This document shows positions 37,101-49,784 of a DNA stretch of 64,000 nucleotides, one piece after another. The position numbers and the translations under genes were made by a program. Origin of the DNA: Colletes latitarsis (lineage: Eukaryota > Arthropoda > Insecta > Hymenoptera > Colletidae); NCBI RefSeq assembly GCF_051014445.1, contig NC_135137.1, positions 15,067,501 through 15,131,500 on the forward strand. The letters run 5' to 3'. The notes beneath the pieces are model-generated. The model did not search any database. It saw only the letters and a program-made list of their open reading frames with translations, and was not told where the DNA came from. The stretch's first letter is position 1; the number at the start of each line of letters is the position of its first letter.

Positions 37101-37744
37101 TCATCTGGCTCATACTTTCCCATTTTTCGCATACTTGTTGGCCAGATCCTGGGTTTTTTCTGGTTTGGATCTGGTAGTAATGTGGTACCACACCCAAACA
37201 GTCTATTAAACCCGGTTGCGCTTAACATGATACAGGATAACGCCGGTTAGGTCTGGGTTAGTTCTGGTATTTGTAATCATCTGGCTCGTACTATCACATT
37301 TCTCTCATACATGTAGGCCAGATCCTGGCCTTTATCTGGTTTGGATCACGTAGTAATATGGTGCCACACTAAAACAGTCAATTAAACCAGGATCCGATTA
37401 ATATTTTATTGGAAAACGCCGCTTATGTCTGGGTTAGTTCTGGTATTTGCAATCATCTGGCTAATATTTTCGCATTTTTCGCATACTTGTTGGACAGATC
37501 CTGGGTTTTGTCTGGTTTGGATCACGTAGTAATTTGGTACCACACTGAAATAGTCAATTAAATCTGTTTCGGATTAATATTTTAGAGGATAACGCCGGTT
37601 ATGTCTGGGTTAGGTCTGATATTTGCAATCATCTGCCTCATACTTTCGCATTTTTCGCATACTTGTGGGCCAGACCCTGGCCTTTTTCCGGTTTGGATCA
37701 CGTAGTAATGTGGTACCACACCGAAACAGTGAATTAAACCTGGT
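31180..37744 (+). repeat. 19-monomer (3334-bp) tandem satellite duplication
   Basis: 31180-31790 matches 34514-35124 at offset 3334; 31801-33530 matches 35311-37040 at offset 3510; 33707-34410 matches 37041-37744 at offset 3334 again. The 176-bp step out and back means the second copy gained one monomer near 35220 and lacks the one at about 33531-33706. Confidence 0.82.
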
Positions 37745-40700
37745 TGCGGTTAATATTTTGGAGGATAACGCCGGTTATGTCTGGGTTAGGTCTGGTATTT
37801 GACTTCATCTTGCTCATACTATCACATTTCTCTCATACTTGTAGGCCAGATCCTGGCCTTTATATGGTTTGGATCACGTAGTGACGTGGTACCACAGCGA
37901 AACAATCAATGAAGCCTGATATCGTTCAATATTTTAGAGGACAACACCGGTTATGTCTGGGTTAGGTCTGGTGTTTGCCTCCATCTAGCTCATACTTTCG
38001 CATTTTTCGCATATTTGTTGGCCAGATTCTGGCCTTTTTCTGGTGTGGATCACGTAGTAATGTGGTACTACACACAAACAGTCAATTAAACCTGGTTGCG
38101 ACTAATATTTTGGCGGATAACGCCGGTTATGTCTGGGTTAGGTCTGGTATTTGCCTTCATCTAGGTCATACTTTCGCATTTTTCGCATACTTGTTGGCAA
38201 GATCCTGGCCTTTATCTGGTTTGGATGATGTAGTAATATGGTACCACACCGAAACAGTCAATGAAGCCTGTAATCGTTCAATATTTTAGAGGATAACACC
38301 GGTTAGGTCTGGGTTAGGTCTGGTATTTGGCTTCATCTAGCTCATACTTTCGCATTTTTCGCTTACTTGTTGGCTAGATCCTGGCCTTTTTCTGGTTTGG
38401 ATCACGTAGTAATGTGGTACCACACACAAACTGTCAATTAAACCTGGTTGCCACTAATACTTTAGAGGATAACGCCGGCTTTGTCTGGGATAGGTCTGGT
38501 AATTGCCACCATGTAGCTCATACTTTCGTATTTTTCGCATACTTGTTAGACAGATCGTGGCCTTTTTCCGGTTTGGATCACGTAGTAATGTGGTACCACA
38601 CCGAAACAGTCAATTAAACCTGGTTGAGTTTAATTTTTTAAAGGATAACGCCGGTTATGTCTGGGTTGGGTATGGTATTTGAATTCATCTAGCTCATACT
38701 TTCGCACTTTCCCATACTTGTTGGCCAGATCCTGGCCTTTATCTGGTTTGGATCACGTAGTAATATGGTACCACACTGAAACAGTCAATTAAACCTGGTT
38801 CCGATTAATATTTTATTGGAAAACGCCGGTTATGTCTGGGTTAGTTCTGGTATTTGCAATCATCTGGCTAATATTTTCGCATTTTTCGCATACTTGCTGG
38901 ACAGATCCTGGCCTTTTTCTGGTTTGGATCACGTAGTAATGTGGTACCACAACGAAACAGTCAATTAAACCTAGTTGCGGTTAATATTTTGGAGGATAAC
39001 GCCGGTTATGTCTGGGTTAGATCTGGTAACTGTAATCATCTGGCTCATACTTTCCCATTTTTCGCATACTTGTTGGCCAGATCCTGGGTTTTTTCTGTCT
39101 TGATCTGGTAGTGATGTGGTACCACACCCAAACAGTCTATTAAACCCGGTTGCGCTTAACATGATACAGGATAACGCCGGTTAGGTCTGGGTTAGTTCTG
39201 ATATCTGTAATCATCTGGCTCGTACTATCACATTTCTCTCATACTTGTAGGCCAGATCCTGGCCTTTATCTGGTTTGGATCACGTAGTAATATGGTGCCA
39301 CACTGAAACAGTCAATTAAACTAGGTTCCGATTAATATTTTATAGGAAAACGCCGCTCATGTCTGGGTTAGTTCTGGTATTTGCAATCATCTGGCTAATA
39401 TTTTCGCATTTTTCGCATACTTGTTGGACAGATCCTGGGTTTTGTCTGGTTTGGATCACGCAGTAATGTGGTACCACACTGAAACAGTCAATTAAGCCTG
39501 GTTCGGATTAATATTTTAGAGGATAACAGCGGTAAGGTCTGGGTTACGTCTGATATTTGGAATCATCTGGCTCGTACTTTCGCATTTTTCGCATACTTGC
39601 TGGCCAGGTCCTGGGTTTCCTCTGGTTTGGATCACGTAGTAATGTGGTACCACAACGAAACAGTCAATTAAACTAGGTTCCGATTAATATTTTATTGGAA
39701 AACGCCGGTTATGTCTGGGTCAGTTCTGGTATTTGCAATCATCTGGCTAATATTTTCCATTTTTCGCATACTTGCTGGACAGATCCTGGCCTTTTTCTGG
39801 TTTGGATCACGTAGTAATGTGGTACCACACCGAAACAGTCAATTAAACCTGGTTGCGATTAATATCTTAGAGGATAACAGCGGTAAGGTCTGGGTTACGT
39901 CTGATATTTGGAATCATCTGGCTCGTACTTTCGCCTTTTTCGCATACTTGCTGGCCAGGTCCTGGGTTTCCTCTGGTTTGGATCACGTAGTAATGTGGTA
40001 CCACAACGAAACAGTCAATTAAACCTAGTTGCGGATAATATTTTGGAGGATAACGCCGGTTATGTCTGGGTTAGGTCTGGTATTTGCAATCATCTGGCTA
40101 ATATTTTCGCATTTTTCGCATACTTGTTGGCCAGATCCTGGGTTTTTTCTGGTTTGGATCACGTAGTAATGTGGTACCACACCGAAACAGTCGATTAAAC
40201 CTGGTTCCGATTAATATCTTAAAGGATACCGCCGGTTATGTCTGGGATAGGTCTGGTATTTGGAATCATCTGCCTCATACATTCGCATTTTTCGCTTACT
40301 TGATGGCCAGATCCTGGGCTTTTTCTGGATTGGATCACGTAGTAATGTGGTACCACACTGTAATAGTCAATTAAACCTCGTCGCGATTAATATTTTAGAG
40401 GATAACGCCGGTGATGTCTGGGTCAGGTCTGGTATTTGCCTTCATCTGGCTCGAATTTTCGCATTTTTCGCATACTTGTTGGCCAGATCCTGGCCTTTTT
40501 CTGGTTAGGATCACGTATTAATATGGTACCACACTCAAATTTTCAATAAAACCTGATACCGATTAATATTTTAGAGGAGAACGCCGGTTTTGCCTGCGTT
40601 AGGTCTGCTATTTGCCATCTTCTAGCTCATACTTTCGCTTTTTTCGCATACTTGAATGTCCAGATCCTGGGCTTTTTCTGGTTTGGATCACGTAGCAATG

Positions 40701-43700
40701 CTGTACCACTCCGAAACAGTCAATGAAACCTAGTTCCCATAAATATTTTAGAGGATAACGCCGGTTAGGTATGTGTTAGGTCCGGTATTTGCTATAATCT
40801 GGCTCATACTTTCGCTACTTTAGCATACTTGTTGGCCATATCCTGGGTTTTTTTCTGGTTAGGACCACGTAGTAATGTGGTACCATACCGAAACAGTCAA
40901 TTAAACCTTGTTCCAATTAATATTTTAGATGATAACGCCGGTTATGTCTGGGTTAATTCTGGTATTTGCAAACATCTATGTCATACTTTCGCATTTTTCG
41001 CTTACTTGTTGGCCAGATCCTGCACTTTTTCTGGTCTGGATCACGTAGTAATGTGGTACCACACCGAAACAGTCAATGAAGCCTGTTATCGGTCTACATT
41101 TTAGAAGACAACACCGGTTATGTCTGGGTTAGGTCTGGTAATTGCCATTATTTGACTCAGATTTTCGCATTCTTCGCGTACTTGTTGGCCAGATCCTGCG
41201 CAGTTTCTGATTTGGATCACGTAGTAATGGGGTACCACACTGAAAGAGTCAAATAAACCTGGTTCCGATTAATATTTTAGGCGATAACGCCGGTTATGTC
41301 TGGGTTAGATCTGGTAACTGTAATCATCTGGCTCATACTTTCCCATTTTTCGCATACTTGTTGGCCAGATCCTGGGTTTTTTCTGGTTTGGATCTGGTAG
41401 TAATGTGGTACCACACCCAAACAGTCTATTAAACCCGGTTGCGCTTAACATGATACAGGATAACGCCGGTTAGGTCTGGGTTAGTTCTGGTATTTGTAAT
41501 CATCTGGCTCGTACTATCACATTTCTCTCATACATGTAGGCCAGATCCTGGCCTTTATCTGGTTTGGATCACGTAGTAATATGGTGCCACACTGAAACAG
41601 TCAATTAAACCAGGATCCGATTAATATTTTATTGGAAAACGCCGCTTATGTCTGGGTTAGTTCTGGTATTTGCAATCATCTGGCTAATATTTTCGCATTT
41701 TTCGCATACTTGTTGGACAGATCCTGGGTTTTGTCTGGTTTGGATCACGTAGTAATTTGGTACCACACTGAAATAGTCAATTAAATCTGTTTCGGATTAA
41801 TATTTTAGAGGATAACGCCGGTTATGTCTGGGTTAGGTCTGATATTTGCAATCATCTGCCTCATACTTTCGCATTTTTCGCATACTTGTGGGCCAGACCC
41901 TGGCCTTTTTCCGGTTTGGATCACGTAGTAATGTGGTACCACACCGAAACAGTGAATTAAACCTGGTTGCGGTTAATATTTTGGAGGATAACGCCGGTTA
42001 TGTCTGGGTTAGGTCTGGTATTTGACTTCATCTTGCTCATACTATCACATTTCTCTCATACTTGTAGGCCAGATCCTGGCCTTTATATGGTTTGGATCAC
42101 GTAGTGATGTGGTACCACAGCGAAACAATCAATGAAGCCTGATATCGTTCAATATTTTAGAGGACAACACCGGTTATGTCTGGGTTAGGTCTGGTGTTTG
42201 CCTCCATCTAGCTCATACTTTCGCATTTTTCGCATATTTGTTGGCCAGATTCTGGCCTTTTTCTGGTGTGGATCACGTAGTAATGTGGTACTACACACAA
42301 ACAGTCAATTAAACCTGGTTGCGACTAATATTTTGGCGGATAACGCCGGTTATGTCTGGGTTAGGTCTGGTATTTGCCTTCATCTAGGTCATACTTTCGC
42401 ATTTTTCGCATACTTGTTGGCAAGATCCTGGCCTTTATCTGGTTTGGATGATGTAGTAATATGGTACCACACCGAAACAGTCAATGAAGCCTGTAATCGT
42501 TCAATATTTTAGAGGATAACACCGGTTAGGTCTGGGTTAGGTCTGGTATTTGGCTTCATCTAGCTCATACTTTCGCATTTTTCGCTTACTTGTTGGCTAG
42601 ATCCTGGCCTTTTTCTGGTTTGGATCACGTAGTAATGTGGTACCACACACAAACTGTCAATTAAACCTGGTTGCCACTAATACTTTAGAGGATAACGCCG
42701 GTTTTGTCTGGGATAGGTCTGGTAATTGCCACCATGTAGCTCATACTTTCGTATTTTTCGCATACTTGTTAGACAGATCCTGGCCTTTTTCCGGTTTGGA
42801 TCACGTAGTAATGTGGTACCACACCGAAACAGTCAATTAAACCTGGTTGAGTTTAATTTTTTAAAGGATAACGCCGGTTATGTCTGGGTTGGGTATGGTA
42901 TTTGAATTCATCTAGCTCATACTTTCGCACTTTCCCATACTTGTTGGCTAGATCCTGGCCTTTATCTGGTTTGGATCACGTAGTAATATGGTACCACACT
43001 GAAACAGTCAATTAAACCTGGTTCCGATTAATATTTTATTGGAAAACGCCGGTTATGTCTGGGTTAGTTCTGGTATTTGCAATCATCTGGCTAATATTTT
43101 CGCATTTTTCGCATACTTGCTGGACAGATCCTGGCCTTTTTCTGGTTTGGATCACGTAGTAATGTGGTACCACAACGAAACAGTCAATTAAACCTAGTTG
43201 CGGTTAATATTTTGGAGGATAACGCCGGTTATGTCTGGGTTAGATCTGGTAACTGTAATCATCTGGCTCATACTTTCCCATTTTTCGCATACTTGTTGGC
43301 CAGATCCTGGGTTTTTTCTGTCTTGATCTGGTAGTGATGTGGTACCACACCCAAACAGTCTATTAAACCCGGTTGCGCTTAACATGATACAGGATAACGC
43401 CGGTTAGGTCTGGGTTAGTTCTGATATCTGTAATCATCTGGCTCGTACTATCACATTTCTCTCATACTTGTAGGCCAGATCCTGGCCTTTATCTGGTTTG
43501 GATCACGTAGTAATATGGTGCCACACTGAAACAGTCAATTAAACTAGGTTCCGATTAATATTTTATTGGAAAACGCCGGTTATGTCTGGGTTAGTTCTGG
43601 TATTTGCAATCATCTGGCTAATATTTTCGCATTTTTCGCATACTTGCTGGACAGATCCTGGCCTTTTTCTGGTTTGGATCACGTAGTAATGTAGTACCAC

Positions 43701-45507
43701 ACCGAAACAGTCAATTAAACCTGGTTGCGATTAATATCTTAGAGGATAACAGCGGTAAGGTCTGGGTTACGTCTGATATTTGGAATCATCTGGCTCGTAC
43801 TTTCGCCTTTTTCGCATACTTGCTGGCCAGGTCCTGGGTTTCCTCTGGTTTGGATCACGTAGTAATGTGGTACCACAACGAAACAGTCAATTAAACCTAG
43901 TTGCGGATAATATTTTGGAGGATAACGCCGGTTATGTCTGGGTTAGGTCTGGTATTTGCAATCATCTGGCTAATATTTTCGCATTTTTCGCATACTTGTT
44001 GGCCAGATCCTGGGTTTTTTCTGGTTTGGATCACGTAGTAATGTGGTACCACACCGAAACAGTCGATTAAACCTGGTTCCGATTAATATCTTAAAGGATA
44101 CCGCCGGTTATGTCTGGGATAGGTCTGGTATTTGGAATCATCTGCCTCATACATTCGCATTTTTCGCTTACTTGATGGCCAGATCCTGGGCTTTTTCTGG
44201 ATTGGATCACGTAGTAATGTGGTACCACACTGTAATAGTCAATTAAACCTCGTCGCGATTAATATTTTAGAGGATAACGCCGGTGATGTCTGGGTCAGGT
44301 CTGGTACTTGCCTTCATCTGGCTCGAATTTTCGCATTTTTCGCATACTTGTTGGCCAGATCCTGGCCTTTTTCTGGTTAGGATCACGTATTAATATGGTA
44401 CCACACTCAAATTTTCAATAAAACCTGATACCGATTAATATTTTAGAGGAGAACGCCGGTTTTGCCTGCGTTAGGTCTGCTATTTGCCATCTTCTAGCTC
44501 ATACTTTCGCTTTTTTCGCATACTTGAATGTCCAGATCCTGGGCTTTTTCTGGTTTGGATCACGTAGCAATGCTGTACCACTCCGAAACAGTCAATGAAA
44601 CCTAGTTCCCATAAATATTTTAGAGGATAACGCCGGTTAGGTATGTGTTAGGTCCGGTATTTGCTATAATCTGGCTCATACTTTCGCTACTTTAGCATAT
44701 TTGTTGGCCATATCCTGGGTTTTTTTCTGGTTAGGACCACGTAGTAATGTGGTACCATACCGAAACAGTCAATTAAACCTTGTTCCAATTAATATTTTAG
44801 ATGATAACGCCGGTTATGTCTGGGTTAATTCTGGTATTTGCAAACATCTATGTCATACTTTCGCATTTTTCGCTTACTTGTTGGCCAGATCCTGCACTTT
44901 TTCTGGTCTGGATCACGTAGTAATGTGGTACCACACCGAAACAGTCAATGAAGCCTGTTATCGGTCTACATTTTAGAGGACAACACCGGTTATGTCTGGG
45001 TTAGTTCTGGTATTTGTAATCATCTGGCTCGTACTATCACATTTCTCTCATACTTGTAGGCCAGATCCTGGCCTTTATCTGGTTTGGATCACGTAGTAAT
45101 ATGGTGCCACACTGAAACAGTCAATTAAACCAGGTTCCGATTAATATTTTATTGGAAAACGCCGCTCATGTCTGGGTTAGTTGTGGTTTTTGCAATCATC
45201 TGGCTAATATTTTCGCATTTTTCGCATACTTGTTGGCCAGATCCTGGGTTTTTTCCGGTATGCATCACGTAGTAATGTGGTACCACACTGAAACAGTCAA
45301 CTAAACCTGGTTCCGATTAATATTTTAGGGTATAACGCCGGTTATGTCTGGGTTAGGTCTGGTAATTGCCATTATTTGACTCAGATTTTCGCATTCTTCG
45401 CGTACTTGTTGGCCAGATCCTGCGCAGTTTCTGATTTGGATCACGTAGTAATGGGGTACCACACTGAAAGAGTCAAATAAACCTGGTTCCGATTAATATT
45501 TTAGGCG
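37061..45507 (+). repeat. 24-monomer (4223-bp) tandem satellite duplication
   Basis: Copy 1 is about 37061-41283 and copy 2 about 41284-45507, directly adjacent. The offset is 4223 bp until about 39345, 3872 bp from about 39695 to 41131, and 4224 bp at the end. So copy 2 lacks two monomers (the equivalent of 39345-39695) and gained two at about 45003-45354. Elsewhere long stretches look nearly identical, implying a recent event. Confidence 0.85.
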
Positions 45508-48091
45508 ATAACGCCGGTTATGTCTGGGTTAGGTCTGGTATTTGCCATCATCTAGCTCATACTTTCGCTTTTTTCGCATACTTGAATGACCAGATCCTGG
45601 GCTTTTTCTGGTAAGGATCACGTATTAATGTGGTACCACACTCAAATTGTCAATAAAACCTGGTTCCGATTAATAGTTTAGAGGAGAACGCCGGTTTTGC
45701 CTGCGTTAGGTCTGCTATTTGCCATCTTCTAGCTCATACTTTCGCTTTTTTCGCATACTTGAATGACCAGATCCTGGGCTTTTTCTGGTTTGCATCACGT
45801 AGCAATGCTGTACCACTCCGAAACAGTCAATGAAACCTTTTTCCCATTAATATTTTAGAGGATGACGCCGGTTAGGTTTGTGTTAGGTCCGGTATTTGCT
45901 ATAATCTGGCTCCTACTTTTGCTACTTTAGCATACTTGTTGGCCAGATCCTGGGTTTTTTTCTGGTTAGGACCACGTAGTAATGTGGTACCACACTGAAA
46001 CAGTCAACTAAACCTGGTTCCGATTAATATTTTAGAGGATAACGCCGGTTATGTCTAGGTTAGGTCTGGTATTTGCCCTCATCAAGCTCGAATTTTCGCA
46101 ATTTTCGCATACTTGTTGGCCAGATCCTGGCATTTTTCTGGTTTGGATCACGTAGTGATGTGGTACCACACCGAAACAGTCAATTTAACCTGGATTCGAT
46201 CAATACTTTAGAGGATAAGGCCGATTAGGTTTGTGCTAGGTCTGGTATTTGCAATCATCTGCCTCATACATTCGCATCTTTCGCAAACTTGTTGGCCAGA
46301 TCCTGGGTTTTTTTCTGGCTCGGATCACGTATTAATGTGGTACCACACTCAAATTGTAAATGAAACCTGGTTTCGATTAATATTTTAGAGGAGAACGCCG
46401 GTTATGCCTGGGTTAGGTCTGGTATTTGCCACCATCTACCTCCTACTTTCGCTTTTTTCGCATACTTGAATGACCAGATCATGGGCTTTCTCTGGTTTGG
46501 ATCACGTAGTAATGTGGTACCACACTGTAATAGTCAACTAATCCTGGTTCCGATTATTATTTTAGAGGATAACGCCGGTTATGTCTGGGTTAGGTCTGGT
46601 ATTTATCATCATCTGACTCAGATTTTCGGATTCTTCGCATACTTGTTGGCCAGATCCTGGGTTTTTTCTGGTTTGGATCACGTAGTAATATGGTACCACA
46701 CCGAAACAGTCGATTAAACCTGGTTCCGATTAATATCTTAAAGGATACCGCCGGTTATGTCTGGGTTAGGTCTGGTATTTGCCCTCGTCTGGCTCGTACT
46801 TTCGCAGTTTTCGCATACTTGAATGGGCAGATCCTGGATTCTTTTCCGGTTAGGTCACGTAATAAAGTGGTACCGCGCTGAAACGGTCAATTAAACCTGG
46901 TTTCGATCAAAATTTTAGAGGATAACTCTGGTTATGTCTGGGTTAGTTCTGGTATTTGCAATCATCTGGCTCGTGCTTTCGCATTTTTCGCATACTTGTT
47001 GGCCAGATCCTGGGCTCTCGCTGATTTGGATCACTTAGTAATGTTTTACCACACCGACACAGTCAATCAAACGTGGTTGCGATTAATATTTTAGAGGATA
47101 ACGCCGGTTATGTCTGGGTTAGGCCTGGTATTAGGCATCATCTAGCTCTTACTTTCGCATTTTTCGCATACTTGTTGGCCAGATCCTGGGTTTTGTCCGG
47201 TTTGGATCACGTAGTAATGTGGTACCACACTGGAACAGTCAATTAATCCTGGTTCCGATTATTATTTCAGAGGATAACGGCGGTTATGTCTGGGTTAGGT
47301 CTGGTATTTGCCCTCATCTGGCTCGAATTTTCGCATTCTTCGCATACTTGTTGGCCAGATCCTGGCCTTTTTCTGGTTTGGATCACGTAGTGATGTGGTA
47401 CCACACCGAAACAGTCAATTTAACCTGGATTCGATCAATATTTTGGCGGATAACGCCGGTTATGTCTGGGTTAGGTCTGGTATTTGCCATCATCTAGCCC
47501 ATAGTTTCGCATTTTTCGAATATTTGTTGGCCAGATCCTGGCATTTTTCTGGTTTGGATCACGTAGTAATGAGGTACCACACCGAAACAGTCAACTAAAC
47601 CTGGATCCGATTAATATTTTAGAGGACAACGCCGGTTATGCTTGGGTTAATTCTGGTATTTGCAAACATCTACGACATACTTTCGCATTTTTCGCATACT
47701 TGTTGGCCAGATCCTGGCCTTTTTCTGGTTCGGATCACGTAGTATTTTGGTACCACACTGAAACTGTCAATTTAACCTGGTTCCGATTAATATTTTAGAT
47801 GATAACGCCGGTTATGTCTGGGTTAGGTCTGGTATTTGCCATCATCTATCTCATACTTTCGCTTTTTTCGCATACTTGAATGGCCAGATCCTGGCCTTTT
47901 TCGGGTTTGGTTCCCGTAGTAATGTGGTACCACACTGTAACAGTCAATTAAACCCGGTTGCGATTAATATTTTAGAGGATAACGCCGGTTATGTCTGGGT
48001 TAGGTCTGGTATTTGCCCTCATCTGGCTCGTACTTTCGCATTTTTCGCATACTTGTTGGCCAGATCCTGGGTTTTTTCTGGTTCCGATCAC

Positions 48092-48109
48092 GTGGTACAG
48101 TTGTACCAC
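48092..48109. repeat. Re-spaced palindrome GTGGTAC-AGTT-GTACCAC
   Basis: In this monomer the usual 12-bp palindrome is broken by one change, but a new left half-site has arisen 11 bp upstream of the old one, giving 7-bp inverted arms with a 4-bp spacer. Further copies are at 51577-51594, 54032-54049 and 61221-61238. Confidence 0.8.
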
Positions 48110-49285
48110 ACTGAAACAGTCAATTAAACCTGGTTGCGATCAATATTTCAGAGGATAACATCTGTTAGGTCTGGGTTACGTCAGGTATTTTCAATCATCT
48201 GCATCATACTTTCGCTACTTTCGCATACTTGTTGGCCAGATCCTGGGGTTTTTCCTGGTTAGGATCACGTAGTAATGTGGTATCACACAGAAATAGTCAA
48301 TAAAACCTGGTTCCGATTAATATTTTAGAGGATAACGCCGGTTATGTCTGGGTTAGGTCTGGTATTTGCCATCATCTAGCCCATACTTTCGCATTTTTCG
48401 AATACTTGTTGGCCAGATCCTGGCATTTTTCTGGTTTGGATCACGTAGTGATGTGGTGCCACACCGAAACAGTCAACTAAACCTGGATCCGATTAATATT
48501 TTAGAGGACAACGCCGGTTATGCTTCGGTTAGGTCTGGTATTTGCCCTCATCTGCCTCGTACTTTCGCAGTTTTCGCATACTTGAATGGGCAGATCCTGG
48601 ATTCTTTTCCGGTTAGGTCACGTAATAAAGTGGTACCGCGCTGAAACGGTCAATTAAACCTGGTTTCGATCAAAATTTTAGAGGATAACGCTGGTTATGT
48701 CTGGGTTAGTTCTGGTATTTGCAATCATCTGGCTCGTGCTTTCGCATTTTTCGCATACTTGTTGGCCAGATCCTGGGCTTTTTCTGGTTTGGATCACGTA
48801 GTAATATGGTACCACACCGAAACAGTCAACTAAACCTGGATCCGATTAATATTTTAGAGGATAACGCCGGTTATGTCTGGGTTAGTTCTGGTATTTGCCA
48901 TCATCTAGCTCATACTTTCGCTTTTTTCGCATACTTGAATGACCAGATCCTGGGCTTTTTCTGGTTTGGATCACGTATTAATGTTGTACCACAATCAAAT
49001 TGTCAATAAAACCTGGTTCCGATTAATATTTTAGAGGAGAACGCCGGTTTTGCCTGCGTTAGGTCTGCTATTTTCTATCTTCTAGCTCATACTTTCGCTT
49101 TCTTCGCATACTTGAATGACCAGATCCTTGGCTTTTTCTGGTTTGGATTACGTAGCAATGCTGTACCACTCCGAAACAGTCAATGAAACCTTGTTCCCAT
49201 TAATATTTTAGAGGATAGCGCCGGTTAGGTTTGTGTTAGGTCCGGTATTTGCTATAATCTGGCTCATACTTTCGCTAATTTAGCA

Positions 49286-49299
49286 TACTTGTTGGCCAG
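49286..49299. repeat. 14-bp target-site duplication, left, R1-clade copy B
   Basis: TACTTGTTGGCCAG, identical to 49771-49784. Fourteen bases is the target duplication length I recall for R1 itself. Confidence 0.9.
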
Positions 49300-49741
49300 G
49301 AGTGCCTCCCCCTACCGGTCCGACGCAAGGGGAGGCACCCTCGGCGGTCTGGTGCGGCCATGAACGCCCGGCCGCCGAGGGGTGGAAACGGGGTCGCGGG
49401 CAGTTGCGAGTTGGGGCTCGCAGCCGCCACTAAACGCGGCCCCGGGACGGATAGCGGCGGGATGGAGTGGCCCCGTCCCGCCGCTATGAGGCAGTGTGTC
49501 TACTGGGGGGACCGATTGTCCCCCCGGGGGATGGGCGCGAAAGCGCGGGCACGGGGAGGATACCGGAAGAATGCTTCGAGCGATTCCCGGTATCCTCCTA
49601 AAGCGTGCCGAAGGGTCACCGTGGGGTTTTTAGTGGGTAGGTCCCGCGCCTGTCGTTGTACGGGCGCGGGGAATCCCACACACCCCTCCCACCTCTCCCC
49701 AAGGAGGTGGGAGAGAGTCTTTCGAAGATTTTCCCCACGAC

Positions 49742-49770
<29 letters not shown>
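49300..49770 (+). mobile_element. R1-clade non-LTR retrotransposon, 3' UTR fragment, copy B
   Basis: A severely 5'-truncated copy holding only the last 440 or so bases of the element's 3' UTR plus a 29-base poly(A) tail (49742-49770). It matches the reverse complement of copy A (7343 to about 7785) with about seven differences, so both belong to one subfamily. At the 5' junction the element and the satellite share AG just before GAGTGCC, as expected for microhomology at truncated ends. It carries no coding sequence: the open frame from about 49360 to 49983 reads through UTR, poly(A) as lysines and satellite, and is not a gene. Confidence 0.92.
49302..49713 (+). other. Chain of hairpins in the R1-clade 3' UTR
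   Basis: Successive inverted repeats on the sense strand: 49302-49311 with 49329-49338 (10 bp); 49338-49347 with 49372-49381 (10 bp); 49405-49410 with 49417-49422 (6 bp); 49451-49462 with 49476-49487 (12 bp); 49505-49512 with 49518-49525 (8 bp); 49535-49538 with 49543-49546 closing a GAAA tetraloop; 49555-49566 with 49587-49598 (12 bp); 49643-49650 with 49663-49670 (8 bp); 49686-49694 with 49705-49713 (9 bp). All are perfect pairings. Confidence 0.88.
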
Positions 49771-49773
<3 letters not shown>

Positions 49774-49784
49774 TTGTTGGCCAG
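49771..49784. repeat. 14-bp target-site duplication, right, R1-clade copy B
   Basis: TACTTGTTGGCCAG directly after the A tail, followed by ATCCTGGG of the satellite monomer. Confidence 0.9.

Larger units (their letters stand above)
12521..49285 (+). repeat. 176-bp satellite array, central block
   Basis: About 36.8 kb of uninterrupted head-to-tail monomers, the longest block in the window, with no inversion and no foreign DNA. Subfamilies change along it: monomers with TTGCGGTTAATATTTTGGAGG and ACAACGAAACAG are frequent from about 15 to 38 kb, and CTTGAATGGCCAG / TATTAATGTCGTACC variants recur from 18 to 29 kb. Several long multi-monomer duplications are listed separately. No credible gene, RNA gene or regulatory unit is seen. 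Confidence 0.97.

Noticed and set aside
38971..39162. 63-codon minus-strand frame, repeated at 43194-43385
   Set aside because: Both lie in satellite monomers and are identical only because they are inside the 4223-bp duplication.
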